Assembly (NCBI RefSeq): GCF_032930845.1
Contig: NZ_CP136758.1
Coordinates: 1,441,001-1,505,000 of the forward strand
DNA: 64,000 nucleotides
Direction of reading: 5' to 3'
Origin: Parvularcula sp. LCG005
Lineage (GTDB): Bacteria > Pseudomonadota > Alphaproteobacteria > Caulobacterales > Parvularculaceae
The first letter of the stretch is position 1. Each line of letters opens with the position of its first letter. The notes below the pieces were generated by a model that ran no database searches, was not told the origin of the DNA, and worked only from the letters and a program-made list of their open reading frames with translations. Positions 42,688 through 52,237 of the stretch are shown here, piece after piece. Position numbers and translations under genes: made by a program.

Positions 42688-42879
42688 TCGTTTCCATCCT
42701 CAAAATGACTGCCTCTACTTTCATCATCATGATGCGTGGTTGATGGACCAGTCTGTCGCACGATCCGCAGTTGGCGTTTTGGTCATCAGGCCGTAAGACT
42801 TTGTCGCCAAGAAACCGGTTGCATGCGTATCTGTCCCGACGGGGGATCTGCTCGCTCTACGCAACAAAAAGGGTAGGAA
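42688..42879. other. Spacer between tRNA-Ala and the glucosidase gene
   Basis: Nothing recognisable lies in these 192 bases. There is no integrase or att-like repeat behind the tRNA, so the tRNA does not appear to be occupied by a mobile element here. Confidence 0.4.
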
Positions 42880-45168
42880 ATGATGAAACGTCTTCAATCT
42901 CTCAAGGCTGTCCTGATGGGCTCAGCCCTCGCCATGTCACTCGCACTCCCCGCGGCAGCGCAGGACAAAGAGTTTCCGTGGATGGACACGTCGCTGTCCG
43001 CAGCAGAGCGTGCTGATCTCGTTCTCGCCGAAATGACAGCACAGGAAAAAATGACCCTGCTGTTTGGTCATTTTGGCAGCCCCGCCCCCTGGCTCAACGC
43101 CCGCGCCGACGTGCCCGGCATGAACTGGACTCCGCCGGAAGAGGCCCGCAACCAGTCCGCTGGCTTTGTCTACGGCATCGAACGGCTCGGCATTCCCAAT
43201 CAGTGGCTGGCGGATGCCGGTCTGGGCGTGGCCTCGCAGCGCGGCCCGAATCCATTCTTGCGCACGGCACTGCCGTCTGGCGTCGCGACGGCGGCCAGCT
43301 GGGACAGAGAGCTGTCCTACAAGGGCGGCCAGATGATCGGCAATGAGGCGCGGCTGTCAGGTTTCAATGTCCTCTTGGCGGGCGCAGTCAATACCAATCG
43401 CGAGCCGCGCGCCGGACGGAACTTTGAATATGCCGGCGAAGATCCGTTGCTGGCGGGCGTCATGGTGGGCGAGGCCATCAAAGGTATTCAGTCCAACGAC
43501 ATTATTTCAACCGTGAAGCACTTCGCGCACAATTTTCAGGAAACGAAGCGCAACAGCGTCAATGCCAAGATGGCCGACAAGGCGGGACGCGAAACTGAAC
43601 TGCTGGCGTTCGAGCTCGCCATCGAGATCGGCGATCCCGGTTCAGTCATGTGCGCCTATAACCGCGTCAACGGCGACTATTCCTGCGAGAGCCCATACCT
43701 TCTCACCGAAGTGCTGAAAGAGGACTGGGGCTATAAGGGATATGTGATGTCCGATTGGGGTGCGACCCACTCGACCGTCCCCGCTGCCAATGCCGGTCTG
43801 GACCAGCAATCAGGTTTCCCGTTCGACCGGGCGCCTTATTTCGGCCAGGCCCTCGTTGAGGCCGTAGAGAACGATCACGTCAGTCAGGCCCGTTTCGACG
43901 ACATGGCGCATCGGGTCCTGTGGGCCATGTTCGACAATGGAGTCTTTGACAACGAGATCGCAGCAGAGCCAGACGAAGCGGATATCGACTTCGACGCCCA
44001 TGCCGACATCACCCGTCAGGCAGCAGAAGAAGGCATGGTCCTTCTGAAGAACGAGAACGGCATTCTTCCACTGACCGACGAAGTGAAGTCGATTCTCGTG
44101 GTCGGCGGCATGGCCGACAAGGGGGTCATCTCCGGCGGCGGCGCGTCACAGGTCTACAGCCGCAGCGGCGACCCGGCCAATGGAATGAATTACGGCATGA
44201 ACAGCTTCCCCGGCCCAGCTGTTTTCTATGCCTCCAGTCCTGTGGAACAGCTGAAAGAACGCCTTGGCGCCGAGATCACCTACATGGATGGCAAGGATCT
44301 GAAAGCAGCCGCCAAGGCTGCCAAGGAAGCAGACGTTGTCCTTGTTTTCGGTACCCAATGGACGGGCGAGAGCGTCGATTTCGATCTCGCGCTTGACTAC
44401 GACGGTGACAAGCTGGTTCAGCGGATGGCCAAAGCCAACAAGAACACGGTCGTCGTCCTGCAAACCGGCGCGCAGGTCATGATGCCGTGGAAGGACGATG
44501 TCGCAGGCATCGTGGAAGCTTGGTATCCGGGATCTGAAGGCGGCGAAGCGATTGCGCGCGTCCTCACGGGTGAGGTGAACCCGTCGGGCCACTTGCCCAT
44601 GACCTTCCCGAAAACCCTCAAGCAATTGCCGCGGCCTGTAATCGACTCTGAACCGGTTGGCGACGCCAAATGGGCGCAGGCTGATTATGATATTGAAGGG
44701 TCCGCCGTCGGCTATCGCTGGTTCGACAAGAAGGGCTTGGAGCCGCTTTATCCATTCGGGTACGGACTGAGCTACACGAGCTTCGACTACAGCAATCTGA
44801 CCACCGACACTGCTGATGGCGTTCTGTCCGTCAGCTTCACCGTGACCAACACGGGCGAGAAGCCGGGCGCCGATGTGCCGCAAATCTATGTCGGGCCGAA
44901 GGCCGGTGGCTGGGATGCCCCCAAACGTCTCGCCGGCTGGGACAAGGTAACACTTGCCCCTGGCGCGACCCAGGACGTGACTGTCACGGTCGACGACCGG
45001 ATCCTGTCTACTTTTGACAGTGGCGATAAAACATGGAATCGCGCCGCAGGCGATTACACCGTTTACCTGTCACATTCCGCGATGGATGTGGACGAGGAGA
45101 CGAGCGTCACGCTCGACGCAAAGACGTTGAACGTTGCCAATCAGGTTGTGACAAGTTCAGCTGAATAA
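42880..45168 (+). CDS. Exported glycoside hydrolase family 3 beta-glucosidase
   Basis: This 762-residue enzyme has a Sec signal (cleavage after AAAQ region, mature DKEFPWMD). The GH3 N-terminal barrel contains the nucleophile Asp in YVMSDWGATHS and KHFAHNFQ; the C-terminal alpha/beta domain contains KNENGILPL and the GxGxG-like GGGASQV segment. A fibronectin-III-like end domain begins at YPFGYGLSYTSFDYSNL. These enzymes release glucose or other sugars from beta-linked oligosaccharides, here in the periplasm. GGTAGGAA precedes ATG 42880 and ATG 42883; the second has the better spacing. It converges on an ABC exporter. Confidence 0.92.
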   Translation: MMKRLQSLKAVLMGSALAMSLALPAAAQDKEFPWMDTSLSAAERADLVLAEMTAQEKMTLLFGHFGSPAPWLNARADVPGMNWTPPEEARNQSAGFVYGIERLGIPNQWLADAGLGVASQRGPNPFLRTALPSGVATAASWDRELSYKGGQMIGNEARLSGFNVLLAGAVNTNREPRAGRNFEYAGEDPLLAGVMVGEAIKGIQSNDIISTVKHFAHNFQETKRNSVNAKMADKAGRETELLAFELAIEIGDPGSVMCAYNRVNGDYSCESPYLLTEVLKEDWGYKGYVMSDWGATHSTVPAANAGLDQQSGFPFDRAPYFGQALVEAVENDHVSQARFDDMAHRVLWAMFDNGVFDNEIAAEPDEADIDFDAHADITRQAAEEGMVLLKNENGILPLTDEVKSILVVGGMADKGVISGGGASQVYSRSGDPANGMNYGMNSFPGPAVFYASSPVEQLKERLGAEITYMDGKDLKAAAKAAKEADVVLVFGTQWTGESVDFDLALDYDGDKLVQRMAKANKNTVVVLQTGAQVMMPWKDDVAGIVEAWYPGSEGGEAIARVLTGEVNPSGHLPMTFPKTLKQLPRPVIDSEPVGDAKWAQADYDIEGSAVGYRWFDKKGLEPLYPFGYGLSYTSFDYSNLTTDTADGVLSVSFTVTNTGEKPGADVPQIYVGPKAGGWDAPKRLAGWDKVTLAPGATQDVTVTVDDRILSTFDSGDKTWNRAAGDYTVYLSHSAMDVDEETSVTLDAKTLNVANQVVTSSAE

Positions 45169-45174
45169 AATCGG

Positions 45175-45202
45175 CTGGGGGCGGCCGTACCGTCGCCCCC
45201 AG
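45175..45202. terminator. Candidate bidirectional terminator hairpin
   Basis: CTGGGGGCG (45175-45183) pairs exactly with CGCCCCCAG (45194-45202). It sits in the 41-base gap between two convergent genes, so it probably ends both transcripts, although neither side has a real T-run. Confidence 0.5.
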
Positions 45203-45209
45203 GGCCGCT

Positions 45210-47048
45210 TTATGCTCCATCGCTATCGGGCAGGAACCCGCCCGACTGTCGCGCCCAAAGCGATGCGTACAGACCGTTCTGGGCGATGAGCGCCTCATGG
45301 GTTCCGCTTTCGACGATCTGTCCCTGATCCAGAACGATAAGCCGGTCCATCGCCGCGATGGTCGACAGCCGGTGCGCAATCGCGACGACGGTCTTGCCGG
45401 CCATAAGGTCGTCGAGGCGCGACTGGATGGCGCTTTCCACCTCTGAATCGAGCGCCGATGTGGCCTCGTCGAGGACGAGGATTGGCGCGTCCTTCAGGAT
45501 GACGCGGGCAATCGCGATCCGCTGGCGCTGACCACCCGACAGTTTGACACCGCGCTCACCCACATGGGCATCAAGCCCGGTGCGGCCCTTCCGATCCTCC
45601 AGCGTCTGGATGAAGTCCCACGCCTCCGCCCGCTTCGCAGCGCCGATAATGTCTGCTTCTGCAGCGGATGGTCGTCCGTAGGCGATGTTTTCCCGGATGG
45701 AGCGGTGCAGCAGCGATGTGTCCTGTGTTACCACGGCAATCGACTGGCGCAGGGATTCCTGCGTGACGCCTGCGATATCCTGACCATCGATTGTAATCCG
45801 GCCGTCTTCCACGTCGTACAGACGGAGAAGCAGGTTCACCAAAGTCGACTTGCCCGCGCCTGACCGCCCGACGAGGCCCACTTTCTCACCCGGACGGATG
45901 TGCAGGTCCAGCTGAGGAATAATCTGGCGGGCCGATCCATAGTGGAATGTTACCTTGTCAAACCGCACATCGCCACCCTGTGGCAGCAACGGTCGCGCAC
46001 CGGGCACATCTGCAATCTGGTGTGGCCGCGAGAGGGTGCCCATCCCGTCTTCTGCCGCACCAAGATTTTCGAACATGTTTGCCATTTCCCACAGGAAATA
46101 ATGGCTCAGCCCCTGCATCCTCAGGGCCATGGTCGCGGCGAAGGCGAGGGTGCCGGAGCTGATCGCATCCTGTGTCCACAGCCATGCGCCGACCCCGATA
46201 ATGCCCGCGATCAGATTGCCATTCAGAAGATTGAGGCAGAACGACATGGTCGTGACAACGCGCATCTGTGGATAGACGGTTCCCAGCATGTTCTGCATGC
46301 CGTCTTTTACATAAGACTCCTCAGCGTCACTGGACGCGAACATCTTCACGGTCTGAATATTCGTATAGGCATCGACCACACGACCCGTCAGGTTCGACCG
46401 TGCATCGGACTGCAGCGCCGACCACTTTTTCAGCCGCGGCAGGAATGTCATCAGCAAGAAGACATAAACGGCGACCCAGATCAGCAGCGGCAGCATCAGG
46501 CGCCAATCATGGCTGGCGAAAAGCACGACCGACGACAGAAAATACGTGATGATGTAAACGCCCAGATTGCAGGCCTTCACGACGACGTCACGCACACCGG
46601 TGGCCGTCTGCATCAGTTTGGTTGCAATCCGGCCTGCAAAGTCCTCCGCGTAGAAAGACGTCGACTGGCGCAGGAGATATCGGTGCCCGCGCCAGCGGAT
46701 CGACATCGCCATATTGCCCATGATGCCATTCGGGATGATCAGATCGTCGATCAGCGTCAGGAGTGGCCAGATCACGGCCATCAACAGGCAAATGAGACCC
46801 ACCTGAACACCGTATTCGCTCCAGAAGGATTGGGGAGTGGTGCCGCTCATCCAGTCGACAATACTGCCAACGAGACTGAACGCTGACACCTCAACGAGGG
46901 CGATCAGCATGGAAACAAAGATGCTGGCAAGAAACAGCCAGCGAAACGGCCGGGCATAATGCCAGATAAACGCGCCCAGTTGGCTGGGCGGCTGCTCTGG
47001 CGGCTCAGGAAAAAACGGGCGGACGATTGATTCAAAAAGGCGAAACAC
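45210..47048 (-). CDS. ABC exporter (fused membrane and ATPase domains)
   Basis: This 612-residue half-transporter has an N-terminal six-helix domain (residues ~35-320) and a C-terminal nucleotide-binding domain: Walker A GLVGRSGAGKST, Q-loop VVTQDTSLL, signature VKLSGGQRQR, Walker B ILVLDEATSALD and H-loop IAHRLSTI. This is the MsbA/multidrug class, which exports lipids or hydrophobic compounds as a dimer. The start appears to be GTG (complement of 47046-47048) with only a weak ribosome site, so it might begin further downstream. No partner subunit is adjacent. Confidence 0.92.
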   Translation of the reverse strand: MFRLFESIVRPFFPEPPEQPPSQLGAFIWHYARPFRWLFLASIFVSMLIALVEVSAFSLVGSIVDWMSGTTPQSFWSEYGVQVGLICLLMAVIWPLLTLIDDLIIPNGIMGNMAMSIRWRGHRYLLRQSTSFYAEDFAGRIATKLMQTATGVRDVVVKACNLGVYIITYFLSSVVLFASHDWRLMLPLLIWVAVYVFLLMTFLPRLKKWSALQSDARSNLTGRVVDAYTNIQTVKMFASSDAEESYVKDGMQNMLGTVYPQMRVVTTMSFCLNLLNGNLIAGIIGVGAWLWTQDAISSGTLAFAATMALRMQGLSHYFLWEMANMFENLGAAEDGMGTLSRPHQIADVPGARPLLPQGGDVRFDKVTFHYGSARQIIPQLDLHIRPGEKVGLVGRSGAGKSTLVNLLLRLYDVEDGRITIDGQDIAGVTQESLRQSIAVVTQDTSLLHRSIRENIAYGRPSAAEADIIGAAKRAEAWDFIQTLEDRKGRTGLDAHVGERGVKLSGGQRQRIAIARVILKDAPILVLDEATSALDSEVESAIQSRLDDLMAGKTVVAIAHRLSTIAAMDRLIVLDQGQIVESGTHEALIAQNGLYASLWARQSGGFLPDSDGA

Positions 47049-47285
47049 GGATGAATTCTTTCACTTGCGCGCCCTTTGGCAGTGGGCAGCCGGTCAGAAT
47101 ATGAAAAACCGAGAAGGATTGAAACCCACAAACATCACCCCATCGGGATGATCTTTTTTTCCGATTGACCATCCGTCATCTGATCGAATGACAATCGGGT
47201 GCACATCTGACGGCAGTGATTGCCTTTTTGATGCCACCATGGTGGTCTTGAATTAGGAAACACCACGAATCATGGGGCATCGACC

Positions 47286-48302
47286 ATGCGTATCCGTTCA
47301 TTCGCACTCACTCTGGCGCTCGCATTTGCGGGTTCAGCCTGCGTCACCCCCCAGCCCGACCAAGACGGCCCGCCGCCTGTTCGCGAGACAGTGGCAAGCA
47401 CGGGTCCGATCGACCTGACGCAGATCGGCAATAGTCAAAGCTGCGAGGGCGAGGTGGTCGAGCGCGGCGGCCAGACCCTGATGGCCCTTGAGGGGGGAAG
47501 TCTGATCACCATGGCGCCCATGGCGATCAATGTGGACGGGTCGGGGAAGGCCTATCATCCGGACAATGCTGCAGGCGGGGCGATCCTGCATCTGTGCAAT
47601 GCGGGCCAGGTCTATCTGCCTGACGGCACCCGGTACCACGGCTCGACATCCAATTCGGTCTGCACCGGCAAATTCATGGACGACGTGAAGCGCATTGGCG
47701 ACGCGGGATGGACCGATGGCGATGTCGGCGCTGTGCGGTGGTATGGCATTGTCGGGCGAGGCAGTGCGCGGGTGTCTGGCCAGACCGTGCCTCGGGCCAT
47801 TCCGGTGCTGCAGAGCGACGGCTCAGGTTTTTACGTCTCCCCCACAACGCTTGAGAACGGGGCGTTCGAGGAAAGTGATCAGCGGCGCTATGTGGATGCT
47901 CTGACGGTACCGCACGCAGTGGTGCGGCGGGACAGCGGTGTTAATCTGGGCACTTTTGGGGTGGCTATTCGCCTCAAGGGCTGCGGCACGGGACGCAAGT
48001 GTGATCCTGTGCCCTTTATTGTCGCTGACATTGGCCCCAAGATCGGCGAGGGCTCCGTCGCGTTGAGCCGGGCGGTGAATGGGTTGCCGGCGACGACCGA
48101 TATTGACCGCTCAAACCGTTTCCAAGGTGTGGTCGGCGGGGATGACGTGCTGTGGATCTTCTTTGGCGGCGACAAGGCGCCGCCGCCTTATAGTGCTGCG
48201 TCCGTTGCTGTGCGGGGGAAGGCGGCGTTTGAGGCATGGGGCGGGACCGACCGGCTTGTCCGTTGTCAGCGCCAGACTATCCCGGTGGCAAACGCCAATT
48301 GA
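47286..48302 (+). CDS. GH75 (chitosanase)-like lipoprotein
   Basis: This 338-residue protein has a signal with a lipobox-like GSAC, so it is probably a lipoprotein. Its C-terminal half resembles glycoside hydrolase family 75: RRYVDALTVPHAVVRRDSG, then PVPFIVADIGPKIGEGSVALSR. The DIGPKIGEGS element matches the acidic strand of the family's active-site cleft. The N-terminal half (residues 30-150) with CEGEVVERGG and three Cys residues has no assignment. It may act on chitosan-like or peptidoglycan-like polymers or be a non-catalytic relative. It lies upstream of fabD on the same strand. Confidence 0.6.
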   Translation: MRIRSFALTLALAFAGSACVTPQPDQDGPPPVRETVASTGPIDLTQIGNSQSCEGEVVERGGQTLMALEGGSLITMAPMAINVDGSGKAYHPDNAAGGAILHLCNAGQVYLPDGTRYHGSTSNSVCTGKFMDDVKRIGDAGWTDGDVGAVRWYGIVGRGSARVSGQTVPRAIPVLQSDGSGFYVSPTTLENGAFEESDQRRYVDALTVPHAVVRRDSGVNLGTFGVAIRLKGCGTGRKCDPVPFIVADIGPKIGEGSVALSRAVNGLPATTDIDRSNRFQGVVGGDDVLWIFFGGDKAPPPYSAASVAVRGKAAFEAWGGTDRLVRCQRQTIPVANAN

Positions 48303-48371
48303 CACTTGGGCTTGTGCCATGGGGGGCGTGGCCGGTATGAGCCAGGCCCAGTCCAGTCGATCGAGGCCATC

Positions 48372-49316
48372 ATGACCCCTAGCGCAAATCAGCTCAGCAT
48401 CCTTTTTCCTGGCCAAGGGAGCCAGGCCGTCGGTATGGGGGTCGCCCTCGCGGAGGAATATCCCGTCGCCCGCGCCGTTTTTGACGAAGTGGACGAGGCA
48501 CTCGGCCAGTACCTGTTTGAATTGATGGCCAAGGGGCCATCCGAAGAACTGACCCTGACCCGCAACACCCAACCTGCGCTGATGGCCGTATCGATTGCCG
48601 CGTTCCGCGTGCTGCAGGATGCCGGTCTTGGCTATGGCACCATGCTCGGTATGGCAGGCCATTCCCTTGGCGAATATTCAGCCTATTGTGCCGCCGGCTC
48701 GATCAGCCTGACCGACACCGCCAAACTGCTGCGCCTGCGTGGCGAGGCCATGCAGTCGGCAGTGCCCGTGGGCGAGGGGGCGATGGCCGCCATTCTTGGG
48801 CTCGACATGGATCACGTCATCGCCATCTGCGATGAAACCGGCGCTGAGATCGCCAATGACAATTCCCCCGGACAGGTCGTCATTTCAGGCGCTGTAGCGG
48901 CGGTCGATGCCGCCTGCCAGATGGCCAAGGACCATGGCGCAAAGCGGGCGCTGAAACTGCCTGTCTCCGCGCCCTTCCACTGCACGCTGATGAAACCGGC
49001 GCAGGAAGCGATGGCCGAAGCACTGAATGCAGCCACGATCAGCGCGCCAGAAGTGCCGATCTACTCAAACGTCCTTGCCGCCCCCGTGACCGATCCGGAT
49101 ATGATTCGCCAGACCCTGACCGAGCAGGTCACCGGCAAGGTCCGCTGGACCGAAACCATCAAGCGAATGGAGAAAGATGGCACGCGCACCTTCATCGAGG
49201 TGGGGGCAGGAAAGGTCCTGACAGGCTTGGTCAAGCGCATCGCTGATGACAGCAAGGCCATCAATTTTGGCACACCCGCCGATTTCGACAATTTCCGCGA
49301 CGCTGTCGCACACTGA
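48372..49316 (+). CDS. fabD: Malonyl-CoA:ACP transacylase
   Basis: This 314-residue enzyme transfers malonyl from CoA to acyl carrier protein for fatty-acid elongation. It has LFPGQGSQAVGMG at the start, the nucleophile Ser in GHSLGEYSA, the malonyl-binding Arg in LRLRGEAMQ, and catalytic His in SAPFHCTLM. ATG 48372 gives the conventional N-terminus; an upstream start at 48306 would add a proline-rich stretch unlike FabD. fabG follows after 14 bases, so the genes are cotranscribed. Confidence 0.97.
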   Translation: MTPSANQLSILFPGQGSQAVGMGVALAEEYPVARAVFDEVDEALGQYLFELMAKGPSEELTLTRNTQPALMAVSIAAFRVLQDAGLGYGTMLGMAGHSLGEYSAYCAAGSISLTDTAKLLRLRGEAMQSAVPVGEGAMAAILGLDMDHVIAICDETGAEIANDNSPGQVVISGAVAAVDAACQMAKDHGAKRALKLPVSAPFHCTLMKPAQEAMAEALNAATISAPEVPIYSNVLAAPVTDPDMIRQTLTEQVTGKVRWTETIKRMEKDGTRTFIEVGAGKVLTGLVKRIADDSKAINFGTPADFDNFRDAVAH

Positions 49317-49330
49317 ACAAAAGGCTTATC

Positions 49331-50068
49331 ATGTTTGATCTGACAGGAAAAACAGCACTCGTCACCGGCGCTACAGGCGGTATTGGCGGCGAAATTGCCC
49401 GCTCACTTCATGCGCGCGGTGCCACCGTTGCTCTGTCCGGGCGTCGCGAAGAGCAGCTTCGCGCCCTGGCCGACGACCTCGGTGAGCGCGTTCACGTCCT
49501 GCCCTGTGACATGAGCAACCCCGATGCGGTGGAGGCCCTGCCAGCGGAAGCCAGCGGGGCGATGGGCGGCTTGCACATTCTCGTCGCCAATGCAGGCATC
49601 ACCAAAGACAATCTGATGATGCGCATGAAGGCCGAAGATTTTGACACGGTGATCGCCGTCAATCTCAAGTCCTATTGGCTGATGTCGAAAGCCGCGTTGC
49701 GCGGCATGATGAAAGCACGCTTTGGCCGGATCATCGGCGTGACCTCGGTTGTCGGCGTCACTGGCAATGCGGGACAGACAAATTATGCCGCCTCCAAGGC
49801 GGGCATGATCGGCATGACGAAATCGCTTGCGCAGGAAGTGGCCTCGCGGGGCGTGACCGCAAACTGCATCGCGCCGGGCTTCATTGCCACGCCGATGACG
49901 GATGTCCTGAACGACGCCCAAAAAGATGCCATCAATGCCAACATCCCGGCCGGCCGAATGGGGTCGCCATCGGATATTGCCGCAGCGGCGGTTTATCTGT
50001 CCTCGGATGAAGCAGGCTATGTCACCGGCCAGACACTTCACGTCAATGGCGGCATGGCCATGATCTGA
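49331..50068 (+). CDS. fabG: 3-oxoacyl-ACP reductase
   Basis: This 245-residue NADPH-dependent reductase acts on beta-ketoacyl-ACP. It shows TGATGGIGGEIA, NAGITKDNLMMRM, Ser in GVTSVVGVTGN, the catalytic YAASKAG box and APGFIATPMTD, with the conserved TLHVNGGMAMI end. All catalytic residues are present (Asn, Ser, Tyr, Lys). AAAGG precedes the ATG. The usual next gene, acpP, is 6.6 kb further on; another region is interposed. Confidence 0.97.
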   Translation: MFDLTGKTALVTGATGGIGGEIARSLHARGATVALSGRREEQLRALADDLGERVHVLPCDMSNPDAVEALPAEASGAMGGLHILVANAGITKDNLMMRMKAEDFDTVIAVNLKSYWLMSKAALRGMMKARFGRIIGVTSVVGVTGNAGQTNYAASKAGMIGMTKSLAQEVASRGVTANCIAPGFIATPMTDVLNDAQKDAINANIPAGRMGSPSDIAAAAVYLSSDEAGYVTGQTLHVNGGMAMI

Positions 50069-50306
50069 GGCTAATGCGAGCGGCGCTCGGCGCGAAAACC
50101 CTGCGTCGAGCCGCCGGCCGATCACGTTTCAATATGAGGGGCGGTAAGTCCCAAGCGACCGCAAATAATAAACAGGTCGCCCCTTGTAGCCGATCCGCGC
50201 ACCAGCCACATTTTTCCAAACGATCGAAGTGTCATGACGATCGTGAACAGTCGCTCGTGTTGTGCGGGCGGATGCGCTTCGGGCTCTCAGGAATGGATTG
50301 GTTTTT

Positions 50307-51260
50307 ATGACGGTAATGTGGGCCGACGTACTGTTCGTCGCCTTGGGTCTCGCTGGACTTGTTTTCGGTGGAGACATTCTCGTGAGAGGGGGGACCGGTC
50401 TCTCGCTCAAATTTGGCCTGTCGCCTGCGGTCATCGGTGTCGTCGTGTTGGGGTTTGGCACCTCAACCCCCGAACTCGTGACCAGCCTTACCGCGTCTCT
50501 CAGTGGCGTTGAAGGCGTCGCCGTCGGCAACGTCGTTGGCTCCAACATTGCGAACGTTTTGCTCATCCTCGGGCTGACCGCGATCATTTTTCCCGTGGCG
50601 TGCACCCGCACCGCGGTTCATCGGGACGGTTTCCTGATGCTTGTCTTCACGGCCGTAACCCTAGCCGCGATGTATTTGGGCGGTTTTCCACGGCTGTTCG
50701 GCGCGCTGCTACTGGTCGGCCTCGCCAGCTATCTTTTCATTGTCATTCGGAGCGGCGCAGATCCCGATGATCTGCCAACCGAGGGGACGGGCGACCCGCT
50801 ACTCAAATCCGGCCTGTTCGTACTCGGTGGCCTTGTCCTCCTGATGATTGCAGCAAACCTTCTGGTCCGCGGTGCATCTTCTTTGGCGACAGCCTGGGGC
50901 GCGAGTGAGGCCTTGATTGGCTTGACCGTGGTTGCGGTCGGGACATCGCTGCCGGAACTCAGCGCCTCCATGGTGGCCGCATTCCGCAGGCAGGGCGACA
51001 TGGCGTTCGGTAACATTGTCGGCTCGAACATCTTCAACATCGCCGGTGTCCTCGGCCTGACCGCGCTGATCGCGCCCATGGACCTGCCGCCCGGGATCGG
51101 CCTGGTCGATGCAGGGGCCATGGCCATTGCCGCCATTCTTGCCGTCGTCTTCGGACTGACCGCCATGCGCATCGTGCGGTGGGAGGGGGCCGTCCTGCTC
51201 GCGGGCTATGTCGGCTACCTCGCAATCACCATCATGGCCGACAGAGCCGTGCTAGGCTGA
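50307..51260 (+). CDS. Calcium/sodium antiporter (CaCA family)
   Basis: This 317-residue inner-membrane protein has ten or more hydrophobic helices arranged as two inverted repeats. The alpha-repeats are GFGTSTPELVTSLTASLSG with GNVVGSNIANVLLILG, and AVGTSLPELSASMVAAF with GNIVGSNIFNIAGVLG. The acidic Glu of each TxPE and the Asn of GSN coordinate ions in this family (YrbG/NCX-Mj). It exchanges Na or K for Ca. The start is uncertain between ATG 50307 and 50316. It overlaps the convergent fghA end by nine bases. It is the first gene interposed between fabG and acpP. Confidence 0.9.
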   Translation: MTVMWADVLFVALGLAGLVFGGDILVRGGTGLSLKFGLSPAVIGVVVLGFGTSTPELVTSLTASLSGVEGVAVGNVVGSNIANVLLILGLTAIIFPVACTRTAVHRDGFLMLVFTAVTLAAMYLGGFPRLFGALLLVGLASYLFIVIRSGADPDDLPTEGTGDPLLKSGLFVLGGLVLLMIAANLLVRGASSLATAWGASEALIGLTVVAVGTSLPELSASMVAAFRRQGDMAFGNIVGSNIFNIAGVLGLTALIAPMDLPPGIGLVDAGAMAIAAILAVVFGLTAMRIVRWEGAVLLAGYVGYLAITIMADRAVLG

Positions 51261-52088
51261 CAGCGCACGGTGATGATGCGCGATGTGATCATCGATAAAG
51301 CTGGCGATGAAATAATAGGAATGATCATAGCCCGGGTGCCGCCGGACATCGACTTTCTGCCCGGCCTCGGCACAGGCCGCCTCGAAGAGCTCAGGCTGCA
51401 GCTGCTCTTCCAGGAACTGGTCCGCTTCCCCCTGATCGATCAGGATGCTGGCTGAGGAGGGGGCCTTCGCCACCAGTTCGCAGGCGTCATATTCGGCCCA
51501 GGCGGTCCGGTCGTCACCGAGATAGGTGCTGAACGCCTTCTGTCCCCACGGCACCTGACTAGGGGCGACAATCGGCGAGAACGCCGAAACGGAGCGATAG
51601 CGGTCGGGATGTTTCAGATGCAGGGTGAGGGCGCCATGCCCGCCCATGGAATGGCCCATGATCCCCTGACGATCCATATCGGCCACATCGAACTCTGACG
51701 CGATAAGATCGGTCAACTCAGCTGTTATATACTGGTCCATGCGGAAATGCTTTGCCCACGGCTGTTCCGTTGCCGTCAGGTAGAAGCCCGCCCCCTGGCC
51801 CAGATCATAAGCCTCGTCATTGGGGACATCTTCGCCCCGGGGGGAAGTATCAGGCGCGATGATCATGACGCCCAGCGCGGCCGCTTTGCGCTGCAGCCCC
51901 GATTTTTCCATCACATTGGACCAGTTGCAGGTGAGACCCGACAGGTACCAGAGAACTGGCACCTTGCCCCATTGGGCATGCGGCGGCGTGAAAACAGCAA
52001 ACCGCATGGAGCAGTTCACCTCAGCGCTGTCGTGATCGAACACCGAAAGCGCGCCGCCAAAGGACGCCCATTGGGAAACCTGCTTCAT
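51252..52088 (-). CDS. fghA: S-formylglutathione hydrolase
   Basis: This 278-residue alpha/beta hydrolase splits S-formylglutathione to formate and glutathione, the last step of glutathione-dependent formaldehyde oxidation. It has the oxyanion-loop segment LSGLTCNW, the nucleophile Ser in GHSMGGHGA, catalytic Asp in LIDQGEADQF, and His in HPGYDHSYYF. GGAGG lies eight bases before the ATG. The partner dehydrogenase lies 3.3 kb downstream on the same strand, not adjacent, with two unrelated plus or minus genes and a pseudogene between. Confidence 0.95.
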   Translation of the reverse strand: MKQVSQWASFGGALSVFDHDSAEVNCSMRFAVFTPPHAQWGKVPVLWYLSGLTCNWSNVMEKSGLQRKAAALGVMIIAPDTSPRGEDVPNDEAYDLGQGAGFYLTATEQPWAKHFRMDQYITAELTDLIASEFDVADMDRQGIMGHSMGGHGALTLHLKHPDRYRSVSAFSPIVAPSQVPWGQKAFSTYLGDDRTAWAEYDACELVAKAPSSASILIDQGEADQFLEEQLQPELFEAACAEAGQKVDVRRHPGYDHSYYFIASFIDDHIAHHHRALSA

Positions 52089-52237
52089 CAGAACCTCCTG
52101 TCACTGTTTTTCCTGACATAGCCGCATCCGCTGAACAGGAAAGTCGACACGCGCTGACTCTTTTTGACCTTCTCTCCGACCGACCCGCGCAATGAGGAAC
52201 GTAAGGGGCATTTCGCCACGGGAGATAAGAGGATTTC

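Noticed and set aside
47134-47160. Hairpin followed by seven T on the plus strand
   Set aside because: The stem is short with a mismatch, and no plus-strand gene ends nearby, so a terminator role is not supported.
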